Shown here: positions 39,985 through 50,394 of the stretch, one piece after another
How positions within the stretch are numbered: the stretch's first letter is position 1
Layout of the letters: each line of letters starts with the position of its first letter
Notes under the pieces: model-generated
Told to the model about the DNA's origin: nothing
What the model saw: the letters and a program-made list of their open reading frames with translations, nothing else
Database searches by the model: none
From: Bacteroidales bacterium
Lineage (GTDB): Bacteria; Bacteroidota; Bacteroidia; Bacteroidales; UBA932
Direction of reading: 5' to 3'
NCBI GenBank assembly: GCA_012522855.1
Contig: JAAYJQ010000017.1
Coordinates: forward strand, 124,001-188,000
DNA: 64,000 bases
Position numbers and translations under genes: made by a program

Positions 39985-40212
39985 ATGAATAAAAAACTTC
40001 GATGACTCGTTTTAATCTTCTATCGGCAGTTGCTTTTCCTTTCGCCGCAGCGATCACGTTTTCTTCTTATAGCGCCACTGTGATGCACGGCCCGGGACGA
40101 ATTTGACGACAAGAAAGCGAGCGATACCGTTTCAATGTCAGGAACACATCCGGAGAATCAGAATAAAGTACCGTAAGGAGCAGACCTTGAAATTTCTCGC
40201 AACAGTCAAATA
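39985..40212 (+). pseudogene. Internally deleted remnant of a GxGYxYxP gene paralogous to 27597-29516
   Basis: 5' part ACTCGTTTTAATCTTCTATCGGCAG...TTTTCTTCTTATAGCG matches the start of the 27597 gene; 3' part GATGCACG...GACAAGAAAGCGAGCGAT..GAGCAGACCTTGAAATTTCTCGCAACAGTCAAATAA matches its end. Confidence 0.85.
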
Positions 40213-40257
40213 ACCTAACAATGAATCATTATCCTTATCGCAAAACCAATAAATAGT

Positions 40258-42120
40258 ATGAAACAGAAATTTGTTTCGAAGATTCCTCTGCTTTGCTCCG
40301 TATTTTTCGGGCTCATTTTCTTTTTTTGGTCCTGCCGGGACAAAGAAGAGGAAGTGACCTACTGGAAAGAAAGTGTCGTAGGAACAGCGGACATTTCCGG
40401 AAGGGTCACTGACAATTTCGGAACTCCGCTGGATGCGGTGACCGTCGACTGCTTGGGGACCGGTCTTAAGAAGGAAGTGTTTGCATCTGCCACCACAAAG
40501 GCTGACGGGACGTTCTTTATTTCGGCCGTGCCGTCAACCGCAAGGTACATCAGATTTACAAAAGAAGGCTACGCAAGCGCCTCTTGCACCCTTGAGCCAA
40601 AACGTTTTGCGGAAGAGAGTTCAATCTCATTGGAAGCCTCCCTCGAATTCTCGATGGCTAAGATCACAGGAACGATCCTGGATGCAGGTTCCGGAAAACC
40701 TATGTCAGGAGTCCTTGTCGCATCCGGGCTGTCCTCCTCAAGGACGGGAGATGATGGCGTATATTCAATAGAGGGCTTGACAATCAGCAATTATGATCTT
40801 ACTTTCACGTCTCCTGACGGATCCCGATATTCACGAAGCGTGAATGCTTCCGAGTTCGTTGATGGTGTGATCATGATGCCGGTTGTAAGGCTCGGCGGCG
40901 AGGATATATGGCCAGGACACAAGTGGCAAGAAATCGCTGACGCGCCATACTGGTATGGCAATGATTTCAGAGGGTCTACAGGTTTCTCCGGTCGATGGGA
41001 CTGGTCTGCCGGTTATATGTCCGCCTGGCCTTGGTATGGCGAGTTTCGCTATGAGGCTGAGGGCTGCGCTGTTGTATGCAACACGAATTACGGACAGCCT
41101 GGTGAAACAGACCATTTCAATGGTTATACCTATGGAAAGAAGTTCATCTACGAGGGCAACCATATTATGACGGTGGACCTTATGACCCACTTTGCAACCA
41201 CGCCGGAGACCGCCTTGCATTTTGGTGTAGAAGTGCTCGACCTTACCGCACAGGCAACGAAGGCTGTCAAGGTCGGTGAAGATACCCATTATGGAGACTA
41301 TGCCGCGCACAGTTTCGATCTTTCAGCATTTATCGGCCATGAGATTGTGATCGCATACGGACTCTATTGGTACGACGGGACAAATGGTCATCTTGCAACA
41401 AGACGTGTTTCATTTGCCAACAGGCCCATGAATAAGGACGAGGTGATTCCCGGAACCAAATTCGAAGGAATGGAGGCGTGGGACAGCTTCACTAAGGAGA
41501 ACATCCTTACCATGACCATCAACAACAATACTTCTTTCTCCGGGCTTAATTTCGGCCAGAATGCCGGTACTGAGGAAAACGGGGTCAGGCGCGTCCATCA
41601 TCCCGGTGAGCAGCAGGGCTACAGCGCATTTGCAGGCACAAACCACATCATCATGAACTGGACGCTCCAATATGTGAGAGGTGGTGTTGAGCCGGTTAAT
41701 CCTGACGGATATACGATCAAGTCTGCAGGTGATGGCAGCGCAAGATATGACAATCCCGACACCTATCTTGTCAATCGATTCCATATTGGGCCCACAAATG
41801 ACCGTATGCGAATTCTTGTAAGAAGTTACCATAAGACCTACAGAACCGTATTCAGAGTTACGGCTGTGACCGACGATGGTACCGCAGTCGCGGTGGATCC
41901 GGCTTCATACAAGGCCGACAAGACGGGTCCGGTCGACAACGGTAAGGGATGCTGGTATCTTGTCCACAACAGAGGGACGGGAAATCCTGCTGAATACGCC
42001 GAATTCGTCTATGACCTGAACAAATATCAGGGACAGAACGTCGCAATCGCCATAAGCGTGCATAGAGCGGATATGGGCGGCGAAGGCAAGCTTTGTATCT
42101 ACAGTATTGAAATGGATTAA
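40258..42120 (+). CDS. Carboxypeptidase-regulatory-like domain lipoprotein (module 2)
   Basis: MKQKFVSKIPLLCSVFFGLIFFFWSCRDK; collinear with 29560-31449. Confidence 0.8.
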   Translation: MKQKFVSKIPLLCSVFFGLIFFFWSCRDKEEEVTYWKESVVGTADISGRVTDNFGTPLDAVTVDCLGTGLKKEVFASATTKADGTFFISAVPSTARYIRFTKEGYASASCTLEPKRFAEESSISLEASLEFSMAKITGTILDAGSGKPMSGVLVASGLSSSRTGDDGVYSIEGLTISNYDLTFTSPDGSRYSRSVNASEFVDGVIMMPVVRLGGEDIWPGHKWQEIADAPYWYGNDFRGSTGFSGRWDWSAGYMSAWPWYGEFRYEAEGCAVVCNTNYGQPGETDHFNGYTYGKKFIYEGNHIMTVDLMTHFATTPETALHFGVEVLDLTAQATKAVKVGEDTHYGDYAAHSFDLSAFIGHEIVIAYGLYWYDGTNGHLATRRVSFANRPMNKDEVIPGTKFEGMEAWDSFTKENILTMTINNNTSFSGLNFGQNAGTEENGVRRVHHPGEQQGYSAFAGTNHIIMNWTLQYVRGGVEPVNPDGYTIKSAGDGSARYDNPDTYLVNRFHIGPTNDRMRILVRSYHKTYRTVFRVTAVTDDGTAVAVDPASYKADKTGPVDNGKGCWYLVHNRGTGNPAEYAEFVYDLNKYQGQNVAIAISVHRADMGGEGKLCIYSIEMD

Positions 42121-42131
42121 TGCCTGGAACT

Positions 42132-45100
42132 ATGAAGAGATTTATTGCAAGCCTTTTGGCGATTGTCAGCCTTACATTGATTTCCGCTACATCATTTGCC
42201 CAGAACATAATTACGGTTTCAGGAACCGTGGTTGACGAGAACAATGATCCTGTCGTGGGAGCCTTTGTGATCGTCCAAGGCACGAAGGATGGCACATCGA
42301 CCGATGCCGGTGGCAGATATTCAATCAACGCGCCGTCCAACAGCACGCTGGAGTTCTCCTTCTTGGGAATGAAAACCGCATCTGTGGTTGTCAACAACAG
42401 GGGCATCATTAACGTCATTCTCGAAAACGACACCAACCTCCTTGAGGAAACGGTCGTTATCGGATATGGAACCGTGAAGAAAGGTTCTATCACGGGCGCT
42501 GTTTCAGCAGTCGGTGGAGAGGACATGGTCAAGACAAAGACTGACAACACCCAGAACATGCTTACCGGTCGTATTCCCGGTGTCCGAGTATGGCAGAAGA
42601 CGGCTGAGCCCGGACAATATAACGCTGCTCTTGATATTCGCGGAATGGGTTCACCTCTTGTCGTTATTGATGGCGTGCCACGCGAAATGTCTGATTTTCA
42701 AAGACTTTCTCCTACTGATATTGAGAATGTGTCCGTCTTGAAGGATGCCTCTGCAGCCATCTATGGTCTTCGGGGCGGTAATGGTGTTATCTTGATTACA
42801 ACGAAGAGCGGACAGGTCGGCAAGATCAAAACCAGCTATGATGGCAGTTTCACTTTCCAGACTCCAGCCAGCCTGCCACGTCTGATGGATGCGATCAATT
42901 GCTTGGAACTGACGAACGAGCGCTGCTTGATGGGAATGGAAGGAGGAGCACCTGAATATCCGGAAACTCTTGTTGATCGTTATCGCAGCGGAGAGCTTCA
43001 GGGAACTGACTGGAATGGTCTTGTCATTCAAGATATGGCCCCTCAGTCCCGTCAAACCCTTAGCATCAGTGGGGGTACGGACAAGCTCCGGTTTTATTTC
43101 GGTCTTGGTTATTTTTACCAAGAGGGTTTCTGGAAGAGCCGTGATCTCAATGACACAAAGTACAACCTAAGGGCAAATGTCACCGCAGAGTTGCTCAAGG
43201 GCTTGACCTTCAACACAAATGTCTCCGGTTACTACGAGCACCTTCACAACCCTCTTGATGATCCTGAACTCATCATCCGTTTCTGGTATTCACAGAGTAC
43301 AATCTGGAAGGCCTATGCTGACCCGGAACAGACTATGCTTAACTACAAGGACTTGAACCTTGACTTGAACTCTGTGGCTCGTATCTACTCGGACATTTCC
43401 GGTCATAGGATTAATTACAGGAAGAATTTCAACCTCAACAATTCCCTGACCTACGATTTGGGTACCCTTTCCGATGTTCTCAACGGCCTATCCATCAAGG
43501 GCTTGTTCAGTTGGGATTACATCGGAACAGAATATGAGCAGTACCGAAAGGAATACTATCAGTATGCTTATAACGAACTCACCGGTGGCTATGACCAAAG
43601 GCTTTATGCGAAATCTTCTCCAAGCCAGCTGACCAGAGGCGACAATCACTATAAATCAATGTTGGCTCAGGCGCTTGTACAATACGACCGCAAGTTCAAC
43701 AAACACAATGTTGGAGCCACGGTCGGTTGGGAGATCCAAAAGAAGGGCGCCAACGGCTTCAATGCGTTCGGTGACCTCGTTTTCGCCACACCCTACTTTA
43801 CAGGTCTGGACGTCAGTGGACATCAGGTCAGCCAAGGCGCTCTTTACGATTATACGTATGAATCCCTTATCGGAAGGCTCAATTACTCATTTGACGACCG
43901 TTATCTTTTTGAGGGTCAGTTCCGTTATGATGGTTCATCACGATTCTACAAGGGACATCGCTGGGGATTCTTCCCTTCGGTTTCCGCCGGATGGAGAATT
44001 TCTCAGGAACCTTGGCTTAAGAACGGTTCCTTGAACTTCATCAACCAACTCAAACTTCGCGCGAGTTATGGCGAGATCGGCAGTGATGGATCTGACTATG
44101 AATGGGCAACCGGATACACCTACCCTGCGGGGGCTCTTAGAACCGATGGCTATTACACGGGGCAGGCTCCGATCTACTATCTTGGCTCGTGGGTGATGCG
44201 CGCGGATCCCAAGGCTCTGCCAAATGAAAACATCACTTGGTTCACCAACAGAACATTCAATATCGGTGTTGACTTCGAGGCATGGAATGGTCTGTTTGGA
44301 TTCACCTTTGATTTCTTCCGCCGTTTGAGACATGGGCTTCTTGCCAGAAATGCTTCTGAGATGCCGACCATTGTTGGGTCGGTTCCTCCTCTGGAGAATG
44401 CAAACAGTGACAGCCATCTTGGTTTTGAACTTGAACTATCTCATCGTAACCATATCGGAGACTTCCATTACCAGACCAAGGCGATGATTTCCATCACCCG
44501 AAACAAGGCCATCACTTACATCGAGACCACCAAGTACGGAAACTCCTACGACAATTGGAGGAACAATACCAGAAACAATCGTTATCAGGGCATTGTCTTC
44601 GGATATGAGACTGTTGGCCGCTATGATGGGTGGGAGGATATCTGGACTTACGACACCAATAAGAGCAATGGTATCCTGCCAGGTGACTTCAAGTATCTTG
44701 ACTGGAACGGTGACGGACAAATCAACGGACTTGACGTCCATCCTTACACCTTTGGGCAATCTCCCTGGTGCAACTTTTCCATCTCTCTCGATGCTCAGTG
44801 GAAGGGTTTTGACGCAAGCCTCCTCTTTCAGGGCGCGACCCTTGGATCCGTCGCTTACGGTCAATCTCAGCTCGGCGTCTATGGCCAGCATGGGGGCGGT
44901 ACGCTGCAACAGTACTTGGACAGATGGCATCCTCTTAATGTCAAGACTGATGTTTATGACCAATCCCTTGAGTGGGTAAAGGGCACCTATCTGTTCGGAG
45001 GCAATTCCGCATATTCAAACTCCGACTTCAACACCCAACCCGTTGACTACATCCGTTTGAAGTCAATTGAGATCGGCTACACGTTGCCGAAAATTCAGAG

Positions 45101-45257
45101 ACTGCAAGACCTCGGCGTCCGAATCTATGCGAATGCCTATAATCCTCTGACTTTCACGAAAGTCAAGTACATCGACCCTGAGCACCCTGCAGACTCCTAT
45201 GGGCGTCTCTACCCGCTCAACAAGTCTTACACAATCGGGCTGAGCATCAACTTCTAA
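42132..45257 (+). CDS. SusC/RagA family TonB-linked outer membrane protein (module 2)
   Basis: VVIGYGTVKKGSITGAVSAV, GLRGGNGVILITTK; collinear with 31514-34645. ATG at 42132 (MKRFIA) preferred. Confidence 0.97.
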   Translation: MKRFIASLLAIVSLTLISATSFAQNIITVSGTVVDENNDPVVGAFVIVQGTKDGTSTDAGGRYSINAPSNSTLEFSFLGMKTASVVVNNRGIINVILENDTNLLEETVVIGYGTVKKGSITGAVSAVGGEDMVKTKTDNTQNMLTGRIPGVRVWQKTAEPGQYNAALDIRGMGSPLVVIDGVPREMSDFQRLSPTDIENVSVLKDASAAIYGLRGGNGVILITTKSGQVGKIKTSYDGSFTFQTPASLPRLMDAINCLELTNERCLMGMEGGAPEYPETLVDRYRSGELQGTDWNGLVIQDMAPQSRQTLSISGGTDKLRFYFGLGYFYQEGFWKSRDLNDTKYNLRANVTAELLKGLTFNTNVSGYYEHLHNPLDDPELIIRFWYSQSTIWKAYADPEQTMLNYKDLNLDLNSVARIYSDISGHRINYRKNFNLNNSLTYDLGTLSDVLNGLSIKGLFSWDYIGTEYEQYRKEYYQYAYNELTGGYDQRLYAKSSPSQLTRGDNHYKSMLAQALVQYDRKFNKHNVGATVGWEIQKKGANGFNAFGDLVFATPYFTGLDVSGHQVSQGALYDYTYESLIGRLNYSFDDRYLFEGQFRYDGSSRFYKGHRWGFFPSVSAGWRISQEPWLKNGSLNFINQLKLRASYGEIGSDGSDYEWATGYTYPAGALRTDGYYTGQAPIYYLGSWVMRADPKALPNENITWFTNRTFNIGVDFEAWNGLFGFTFDFFRRLRHGLLARNASEMPTIVGSVPPLENANSDSHLGFELELSHRNHIGDFHYQTKAMISITRNKAITYIETTKYGNSYDNWRNNTRNNRYQGIVFGYETVGRYDGWEDIWTYDTNKSNGILPGDFKYLDWNGDGQINGLDVHPYTFGQSPWCNFSISLDAQWKGFDASLLFQGATLGSVAYGQSQLGVYGQHGGGTLQQYLDRWHPLNVKTDVYDQSLEWVKGTYLFGGNSAYSNSDFNTQPVDYIRLKSIEIGYTLPKIQRLQDLGVRIYANAYNPLTFTKVKYIDPEHPADSYGRLYPLNKSYTIGLSINF

Positions 45258-45269
45258 AAGGACGGAAAT

Positions 45270-47333
45270 ATGAAAAAGATAGTTTTCATTATAGTATCGG
45301 CAATACTTGCGGCGACATCCTGTGTAAGCCTCGATGTCCCTCCTAAAAACATCGTGACGGACGATGACTTGCTTTCAAGCCAGTCCGGAATGGCGATCTA
45401 TCTGGCGAGAATGTACTCACAGATGCCTTGGGAGGATTTCAAATATGTGGCAGCCAATGGTTTTGACGGAAGTACCTTCCTCGGGTGTCTAGGCATCGAG
45501 GGAACCGGCGAGGCCATTGAGCGCGACCCTATCACGAAAGCCTTCACAAATGAAAAAGCCTCTCTGTGGGGTAGAGCCTACACCTTGATTCATGATGCGA
45601 ACCACTTGATCAAGACTCTCCCTCAGTACAGGGACAATTATGTCGAGATGGCCTATAATGAGTTTCTCGGCCAGGCATATTTTGTGAGAGCCTTTGTTTA
45701 CTCGCAGATGGCAAAGAGATTTGGCGGAGTTCCTATTGTGAAGGAAATCATTTCTTATCCGTTCGAGGGCGATGTTGAGATTGCCCGATTTTCCGAGAAG
45801 GACACGTGGGATGCTATCCTTGAGGACTGGGACATGGCGATTTCTCTTCTTCCTCCAACGCCGACATTTGACTGTTCCGCACACAAATACGCAGCCCTTG
45901 CCTTCAAATCAGACGCTATGCTTTATGCCGGGTCCGTTGCAAAGTACAACGAGACTGTCACCGGACGTCTTACCGGTCTTGGCAAGAAGACCGGAATCCG
46001 CGTGATCGGATTTGAAGAAGAAGAATGGTTCGACTGTTCCAACAAATATTTCCTGGAGGCGTACAAGGCGGCGAAGGAAATCATTGACAGCGGCGTATAT
46101 TCACTCTATATGAAATCTTGGAAGGCCAATGATCCGGAAGCGCAGTACAAGAATATGGTCGATATGTGGAGGGATCTCTCAAGTCCGGAGAACATCCTCA
46201 TCAGAAGGTATGAATATCCATACCTCAGCCACGGGCTTGATGCCTACAGCTCCCCCTGGATATTCAGAATGCCTCTTTCTGCCGGCACCTGCCCGACCGA
46301 AGATTTCATGGAACTTTTCGATGGCTTCAACCGCTATCCCAGCGGCGGCATCCGTGTGACTGACGGCACAGACCACACGAACGGCAATTATCTTCTCTTC
46401 GACAAGCCGATGGATTTCTTCAAGGGTGTCGAGCCACGTCTTCGCGCCTACATTATCTTCCCGGGTGATGTGTTCAGAGGCCGTGAGATTGAAGTAAGAA
46501 TGGGTATCTACACCGGAGATGTTCCCATCGAGACACTGAAGGACAGCTACGAATTCTCTCAGAGGGGGCGTCTCTACCAACATCTGTCCATGTACAATGA
46601 TAAGAACAACAAGACGCTTTTCCTGAGTCCGAACGTTAACACTGAAGAAGTGACTTATTTGGACGAGAATGGCGATACGGTCACTTGTTATGCAGCCGGA
46701 GAGAATGGTCCGTTCTATACCAACACCGAGTCCACAATGACCGGTCTGCATCTTAGAAAATACCTTGATCCCGATCTTCAACTTAAGGACATCGGAGAAG
46801 GAAAGTCCGACCAGCCGTTCATCCTTACAAGGTACGGAGAGGTGCTCCTTAACGCTGCAGAGGCTGCTGTGGAGCTTTCTCTGGGAGGCATTCAATCTCC
46901 AGATGGAGATGACATGCTTCAGGTTGCTACCGATGCCGTCAAGGCCATTCAGACCAGAGCCGGCGCCAATGTGCTGACAGAAGATCTCAGCTCAGATATT
47001 GAAAGCCGGAACATCGTTCGGAAGGAACGCCGCAAGGAACTTGCCTACGAGCAGAAGAGCAAGTGGGACATCAGAAGATGGAGGGTCCAGGATGAGAACA
47101 ATCGTGATGGCTTTTGGGGCATGATAACAGATCACACCAAATACAGCGATGGAACAAGATACGGATTCAAGGGATTCTATCCGTTCTATTCAACAACCGC
47201 GCACAAATGGTTCTTTGACATCAGTTTCGAGGGAAGACAGACCTTTTCCTACTCTCCTCTCGACTACTACTTCGTTATCCCCGGCGGCGAGGTGACAAAG
47301 AGCAAGTACATTGATCAGCAACCTAACAGATAA
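45270..47333 (+). CDS. SusD/RagB family lipoprotein (module 2)
   Basis: TSCVSLDVPPKNIVTDDDLLSSQSGMAIYLARMYSQMPWEDFKY; collinear with 34665-36734. Confidence 0.96.
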   Translation: MKKIVFIIVSAILAATSCVSLDVPPKNIVTDDDLLSSQSGMAIYLARMYSQMPWEDFKYVAANGFDGSTFLGCLGIEGTGEAIERDPITKAFTNEKASLWGRAYTLIHDANHLIKTLPQYRDNYVEMAYNEFLGQAYFVRAFVYSQMAKRFGGVPIVKEIISYPFEGDVEIARFSEKDTWDAILEDWDMAISLLPPTPTFDCSAHKYAALAFKSDAMLYAGSVAKYNETVTGRLTGLGKKTGIRVIGFEEEEWFDCSNKYFLEAYKAAKEIIDSGVYSLYMKSWKANDPEAQYKNMVDMWRDLSSPENILIRRYEYPYLSHGLDAYSSPWIFRMPLSAGTCPTEDFMELFDGFNRYPSGGIRVTDGTDHTNGNYLLFDKPMDFFKGVEPRLRAYIIFPGDVFRGREIEVRMGIYTGDVPIETLKDSYEFSQRGRLYQHLSMYNDKNNKTLFLSPNVNTEEVTYLDENGDTVTCYAAGENGPFYTNTESTMTGLHLRKYLDPDLQLKDIGEGKSDQPFILTRYGEVLLNAAEAAVELSLGGIQSPDGDDMLQVATDAVKAIQTRAGANVLTEDLSSDIESRNIVRKERRKELAYEQKSKWDIRRWRVQDENNRDGFWGMITDHTKYSDGTRYGFKGFYPFYSTTAHKWFFDISFEGRQTFSYSPLDYYFVIPGGEVTKSKYIDQQPNR

Positions 47334-47345
47334 AACTATCGTAAA

Positions 47346-48170
47346 ATGAAAAGAATACTCTCATATATTATCGCCGCAGGAATCACAACCCTCGGATTCT
47401 CAGCTTGTTCTCTGTTCGAGATTGATAATTTCGACGCTCCGGAAGAAACCATCACCGGCAAGATCGTGGACATTGAGACGGGGGAGCCTGTTCTGACAGA
47501 ACAGAATGGAAGGGGAATCAGAATCCGCTTGACTGAGCTCAGCTGGGGAGAGAATGTGACCTACAATCCGGATTTCTACGCAAAAGATGACGGCACCTAC
47601 CGGAACACCAAGATCTTCAAAGGTCGCTACAATGTCCGCATTGACGGCCCGTTCATTCCGCTTTATCGTACAGCTCCAGATGGAACCGTGCTTGAAGATG
47701 CGACTGTCGAGACCGACATCAAGGGTGTCACCACTGTCGACTTCCTTGTCCAGCCTTTCCTGAAGGTTGAAATTATCGGCGATCCCATCGTCAGCGCCGG
47801 CAAAGTTACCGCTAATGTCCGTGTGACCCGCGCCACTACAAAGGAGGCGTTCCGCTCCAAAATTGAACCAATGGGGGGTTGGAAACCGGATTACATGAAC
47901 GTGACGGACCTTCGTCTTTATGTTGGATATTCTTCTACCTGCAACGGTGACAACCAGTATTCAAGCTGGTCAAATGTCATTGAGTATGGTGGAAACTCCT
48001 TCGAAGAAAAACTCGGAACCCTCGTCCCGATCACTTCGAAGGGAACGCTGAAACCCGGACGCAAACTCTTCATCCGAGCAGCGGCCAGAATCAATTACGA
48101 CACGCCCGCAGGAAGTGGTACCAGAAGGTATAACTTCTCTGAAGTCCGTGAAATTAATGTACCCGAATAA
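47346..48170 (+). CDS. DUF3823-type lipoprotein (module 2)
   Basis: SACSLFEIDNFDAPEETITGKIVDIETGEPVLTEQ; collinear with 36752-37573. Confidence 0.85.
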   Translation: MKRILSYIIAAGITTLGFSACSLFEIDNFDAPEETITGKIVDIETGEPVLTEQNGRGIRIRLTELSWGENVTYNPDFYAKDDGTYRNTKIFKGRYNVRIDGPFIPLYRTAPDGTVLEDATVETDIKGVTTVDFLVQPFLKVEIIGDPIVSAGKVTANVRVTRATTKEAFRSKIEPMGGWKPDYMNVTDLRLYVGYSSTCNGDNQYSSWSNVIEYGGNSFEEKLGTLVPITSKGTLKPGRKLFIRAAARINYDTPAGSGTRRYNFSEVREINVPE

Positions 48171-48216
48171 CATCTATTTTTCAATTCTTTAACATATGAT
48201 CCAATTTTTAACAATT

Positions 48217-50337
48217 ATGAAAAAAACAGCATTTTTCCTGGCGGCAATCTTGGCGATTGTTTCCTGTCAGAAAGAAATCCAAGTGTCAAGCGTCACTGTC
48301 GATCCTGCCAATGTCAGCATTGTTGTAGGAGGCAAGCAGCTTCTTAGAGCTACCGCAGCTCCTGCAGATGCTACTACAATCACAGAGACCGCATGGTCTT
48401 CTTCAAATGAGATGGTTGCCACTGTGGCTCCCACCGGTCTTGTAACAGCTGTTGCTCCTGGCGAAGCAACCATTTCCGCCGAGATTGGCGGTGTTGTCGG
48501 CACTTGCAAGGTTACGGTTACCGACACCGAGATCACAGGCATTGCCTTCAAGTCCTCTTCTGAGACAGCTATTGCTGTTACAGCAGGTGAAGAAAGGGAA
48601 CTTGAAATTATCTTCTCGCCGGATAACCCGACTAACAAGTCCGTCGAATGGAAGACGAGCGATTCAAAGATCGCTACTGTTACTCCCGGAGCGGACGGAA
48701 AGGCAACGGTTGTCTTTTCGGGATCCGGTGTTGTTGAGATCACGGCAACCACACAAGTGAGCAATCAGACCGCTTCCCAGAAATTCGTCATCCTCGGAGA
48801 TGCAAAACTTTATGTCATGGAAGAGACCATCTATGCCGGCAAGCCGGCTGTTTGGAAGGTCAATGCAGAGGCATATCCTGGAATTAAGGATGCGGTCTGG
48901 ACGGTAGGCGACAAGGAATACGAGGGCAATGAGGCCACATTCGCTGTCGATGTTGACCAGAGCTTCGAGGAAGCTGTCGAGGGAAAGGAATTTGGCAATG
49001 CAAGCGTCAAGCTTGTCGCCAAGATCGAGGGTGTTGAGGTCAGCGATGTCATTGATGTCCCCGTAGAGATCCTTTGGATCGAGAAGGATATCACAACTTG
49101 GTCAAGAAACGCCAACCCTGTATTCAACAAGGCCTGCACCAAGGTTTATTTCATCACTCGTAATCAGGATGGCGGCGGTCTTGCGGAAAGACATCTCATT
49201 CAGCTTGACCTTCAAACAAAGGAAATTGTTGAGGTCAACCTTAAGATGGACAAGGCTTCCATCAAAACCGACAATGGGGGTATGTTCTGCGTCAACCCGC
49301 TTAACGGAGACATCTATGCCTGCAATAACCAGGCTATCTATTGTTTTGCCGAGGCTGGACTCACGAAGAAGTGGCAATTTGATGTCCCTGTCGGTGATCC
49401 CAGCAAGATGCCGCCTTCTATTATGGTAGGAAGCGGCCCCGCGCTCAGCAACGACTGCTCAGTCCTCTTCGTGGCTTGCGGCAACAACATGTTCTATGCT
49501 CTCAACACAGCCACCGGCGAGAAACTTTCCGAACTCGACTTCAACGACAATGTTGAGACGTTCAACAGAAAGGGCAACAATTATACCAAGGGGCTTGGAG
49601 CATGCCAATTCGCTGTATGGGGTGATAACAACATCATTCTGCATAGAAATATCGGTCTCTCAAGCGTTGAATGGATCACTTTCAAGAACAACAAGCTCGA
49701 AATCGAGAAAGAATCCAATTCGGTAACAGGTTCAACGACCGATATCGCTTCCCCTATCATTGACAAGACCCAGACTTGGGTATATTTCATGGGCCACTCA
49801 ACAATCTGTTACATTCCTCTCAAGAGTTATGCGGATGCGCTTCATTTGACTGGAAGCGCTGACGGCAGAGGAATGCACATGAATGGTTGTCTCTCCGACG
49901 GTTACCTCTACACTCCAACCCAAAATGGATCTTGGATCATGCAGGTTGATGTTTCTGGAAGCTACCCGGTAAACGCTTATCGCAACATCTTTGAAGAAAG
50001 CGGCGGAAACAACAACAGAAACTATGATTCTGTATCTGCCGATGAGAATGGGTGCTTGTACTTTAACCACAGAGTGTCCGGCAGAATGTACCTGCTTAGA
50101 GGAACACCCAAGGAAGATGGTTCCTTCAATAACAGGGTTATTGCCAGCTTCCCCATGAACAACTATCAGGCATGTCTGAACGTCGGCGGCAACTATATGG
50201 TTACCTGCTGCCGTATCGACAACAGCATTTCAAGGATTTTCGTACGTTGCATCGGTGCAAACCGCGCATCCGGCTGGTCCGGAATGGGCGGCGATGTCTG
50301 TAGCACAAAGAACGCTAATCTCGTTTACGGAAACTAA
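48217..50337 (+). CDS. Ig-like (Big_2) domain lipoprotein with C-terminal beta-propeller-like region
   Basis: MKKTAFFLAAILAIVSCQKE; VSSVTVDPANVSIVVGGKQLLRATAAP...VTAVAPGEATISAEIGG repeats; propeller-like strands with ALSNDCSVLFVACGNNMFYALNTATGEKL. Confidence 0.75.
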   Translation: MKKTAFFLAAILAIVSCQKEIQVSSVTVDPANVSIVVGGKQLLRATAAPADATTITETAWSSSNEMVATVAPTGLVTAVAPGEATISAEIGGVVGTCKVTVTDTEITGIAFKSSSETAIAVTAGEERELEIIFSPDNPTNKSVEWKTSDSKIATVTPGADGKATVVFSGSGVVEITATTQVSNQTASQKFVILGDAKLYVMEETIYAGKPAVWKVNAEAYPGIKDAVWTVGDKEYEGNEATFAVDVDQSFEEAVEGKEFGNASVKLVAKIEGVEVSDVIDVPVEILWIEKDITTWSRNANPVFNKACTKVYFITRNQDGGGLAERHLIQLDLQTKEIVEVNLKMDKASIKTDNGGMFCVNPLNGDIYACNNQAIYCFAEAGLTKKWQFDVPVGDPSKMPPSIMVGSGPALSNDCSVLFVACGNNMFYALNTATGEKLSELDFNDNVETFNRKGNNYTKGLGACQFAVWGDNNIILHRNIGLSSVEWITFKNNKLEIEKESNSVTGSTTDIASPIIDKTQTWVYFMGHSTICYIPLKSYADALHLTGSADGRGMHMNGCLSDGYLYTPTQNGSWIMQVDVSGSYPVNAYRNIFEESGGNNNRNYDSVSADENGCLYFNHRVSGRMYLLRGTPKEDGSFNNRVIASFPMNNYQACLNVGGNYMVTCCRIDNSISRIFVRCIGANRASGWSGMGGDVCSTKNANLVYGN

Positions 50338-50351
50338 TTTTTGCTAACTTT

Positions 50352-50387
50352 GAGGCGGCGGCCATTTGTGCCGCTGCCTCATTTTTT
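50352..50387 (+). terminator. Intrinsic terminator
   Basis: GAGGCGGCGG-CCATTTGTG-CCGCTGCCTC followed by ATTTTTT; 10-bp stem with one wobble. Confidence 0.8.
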
Positions 50388-50394
50388 AAATTCT

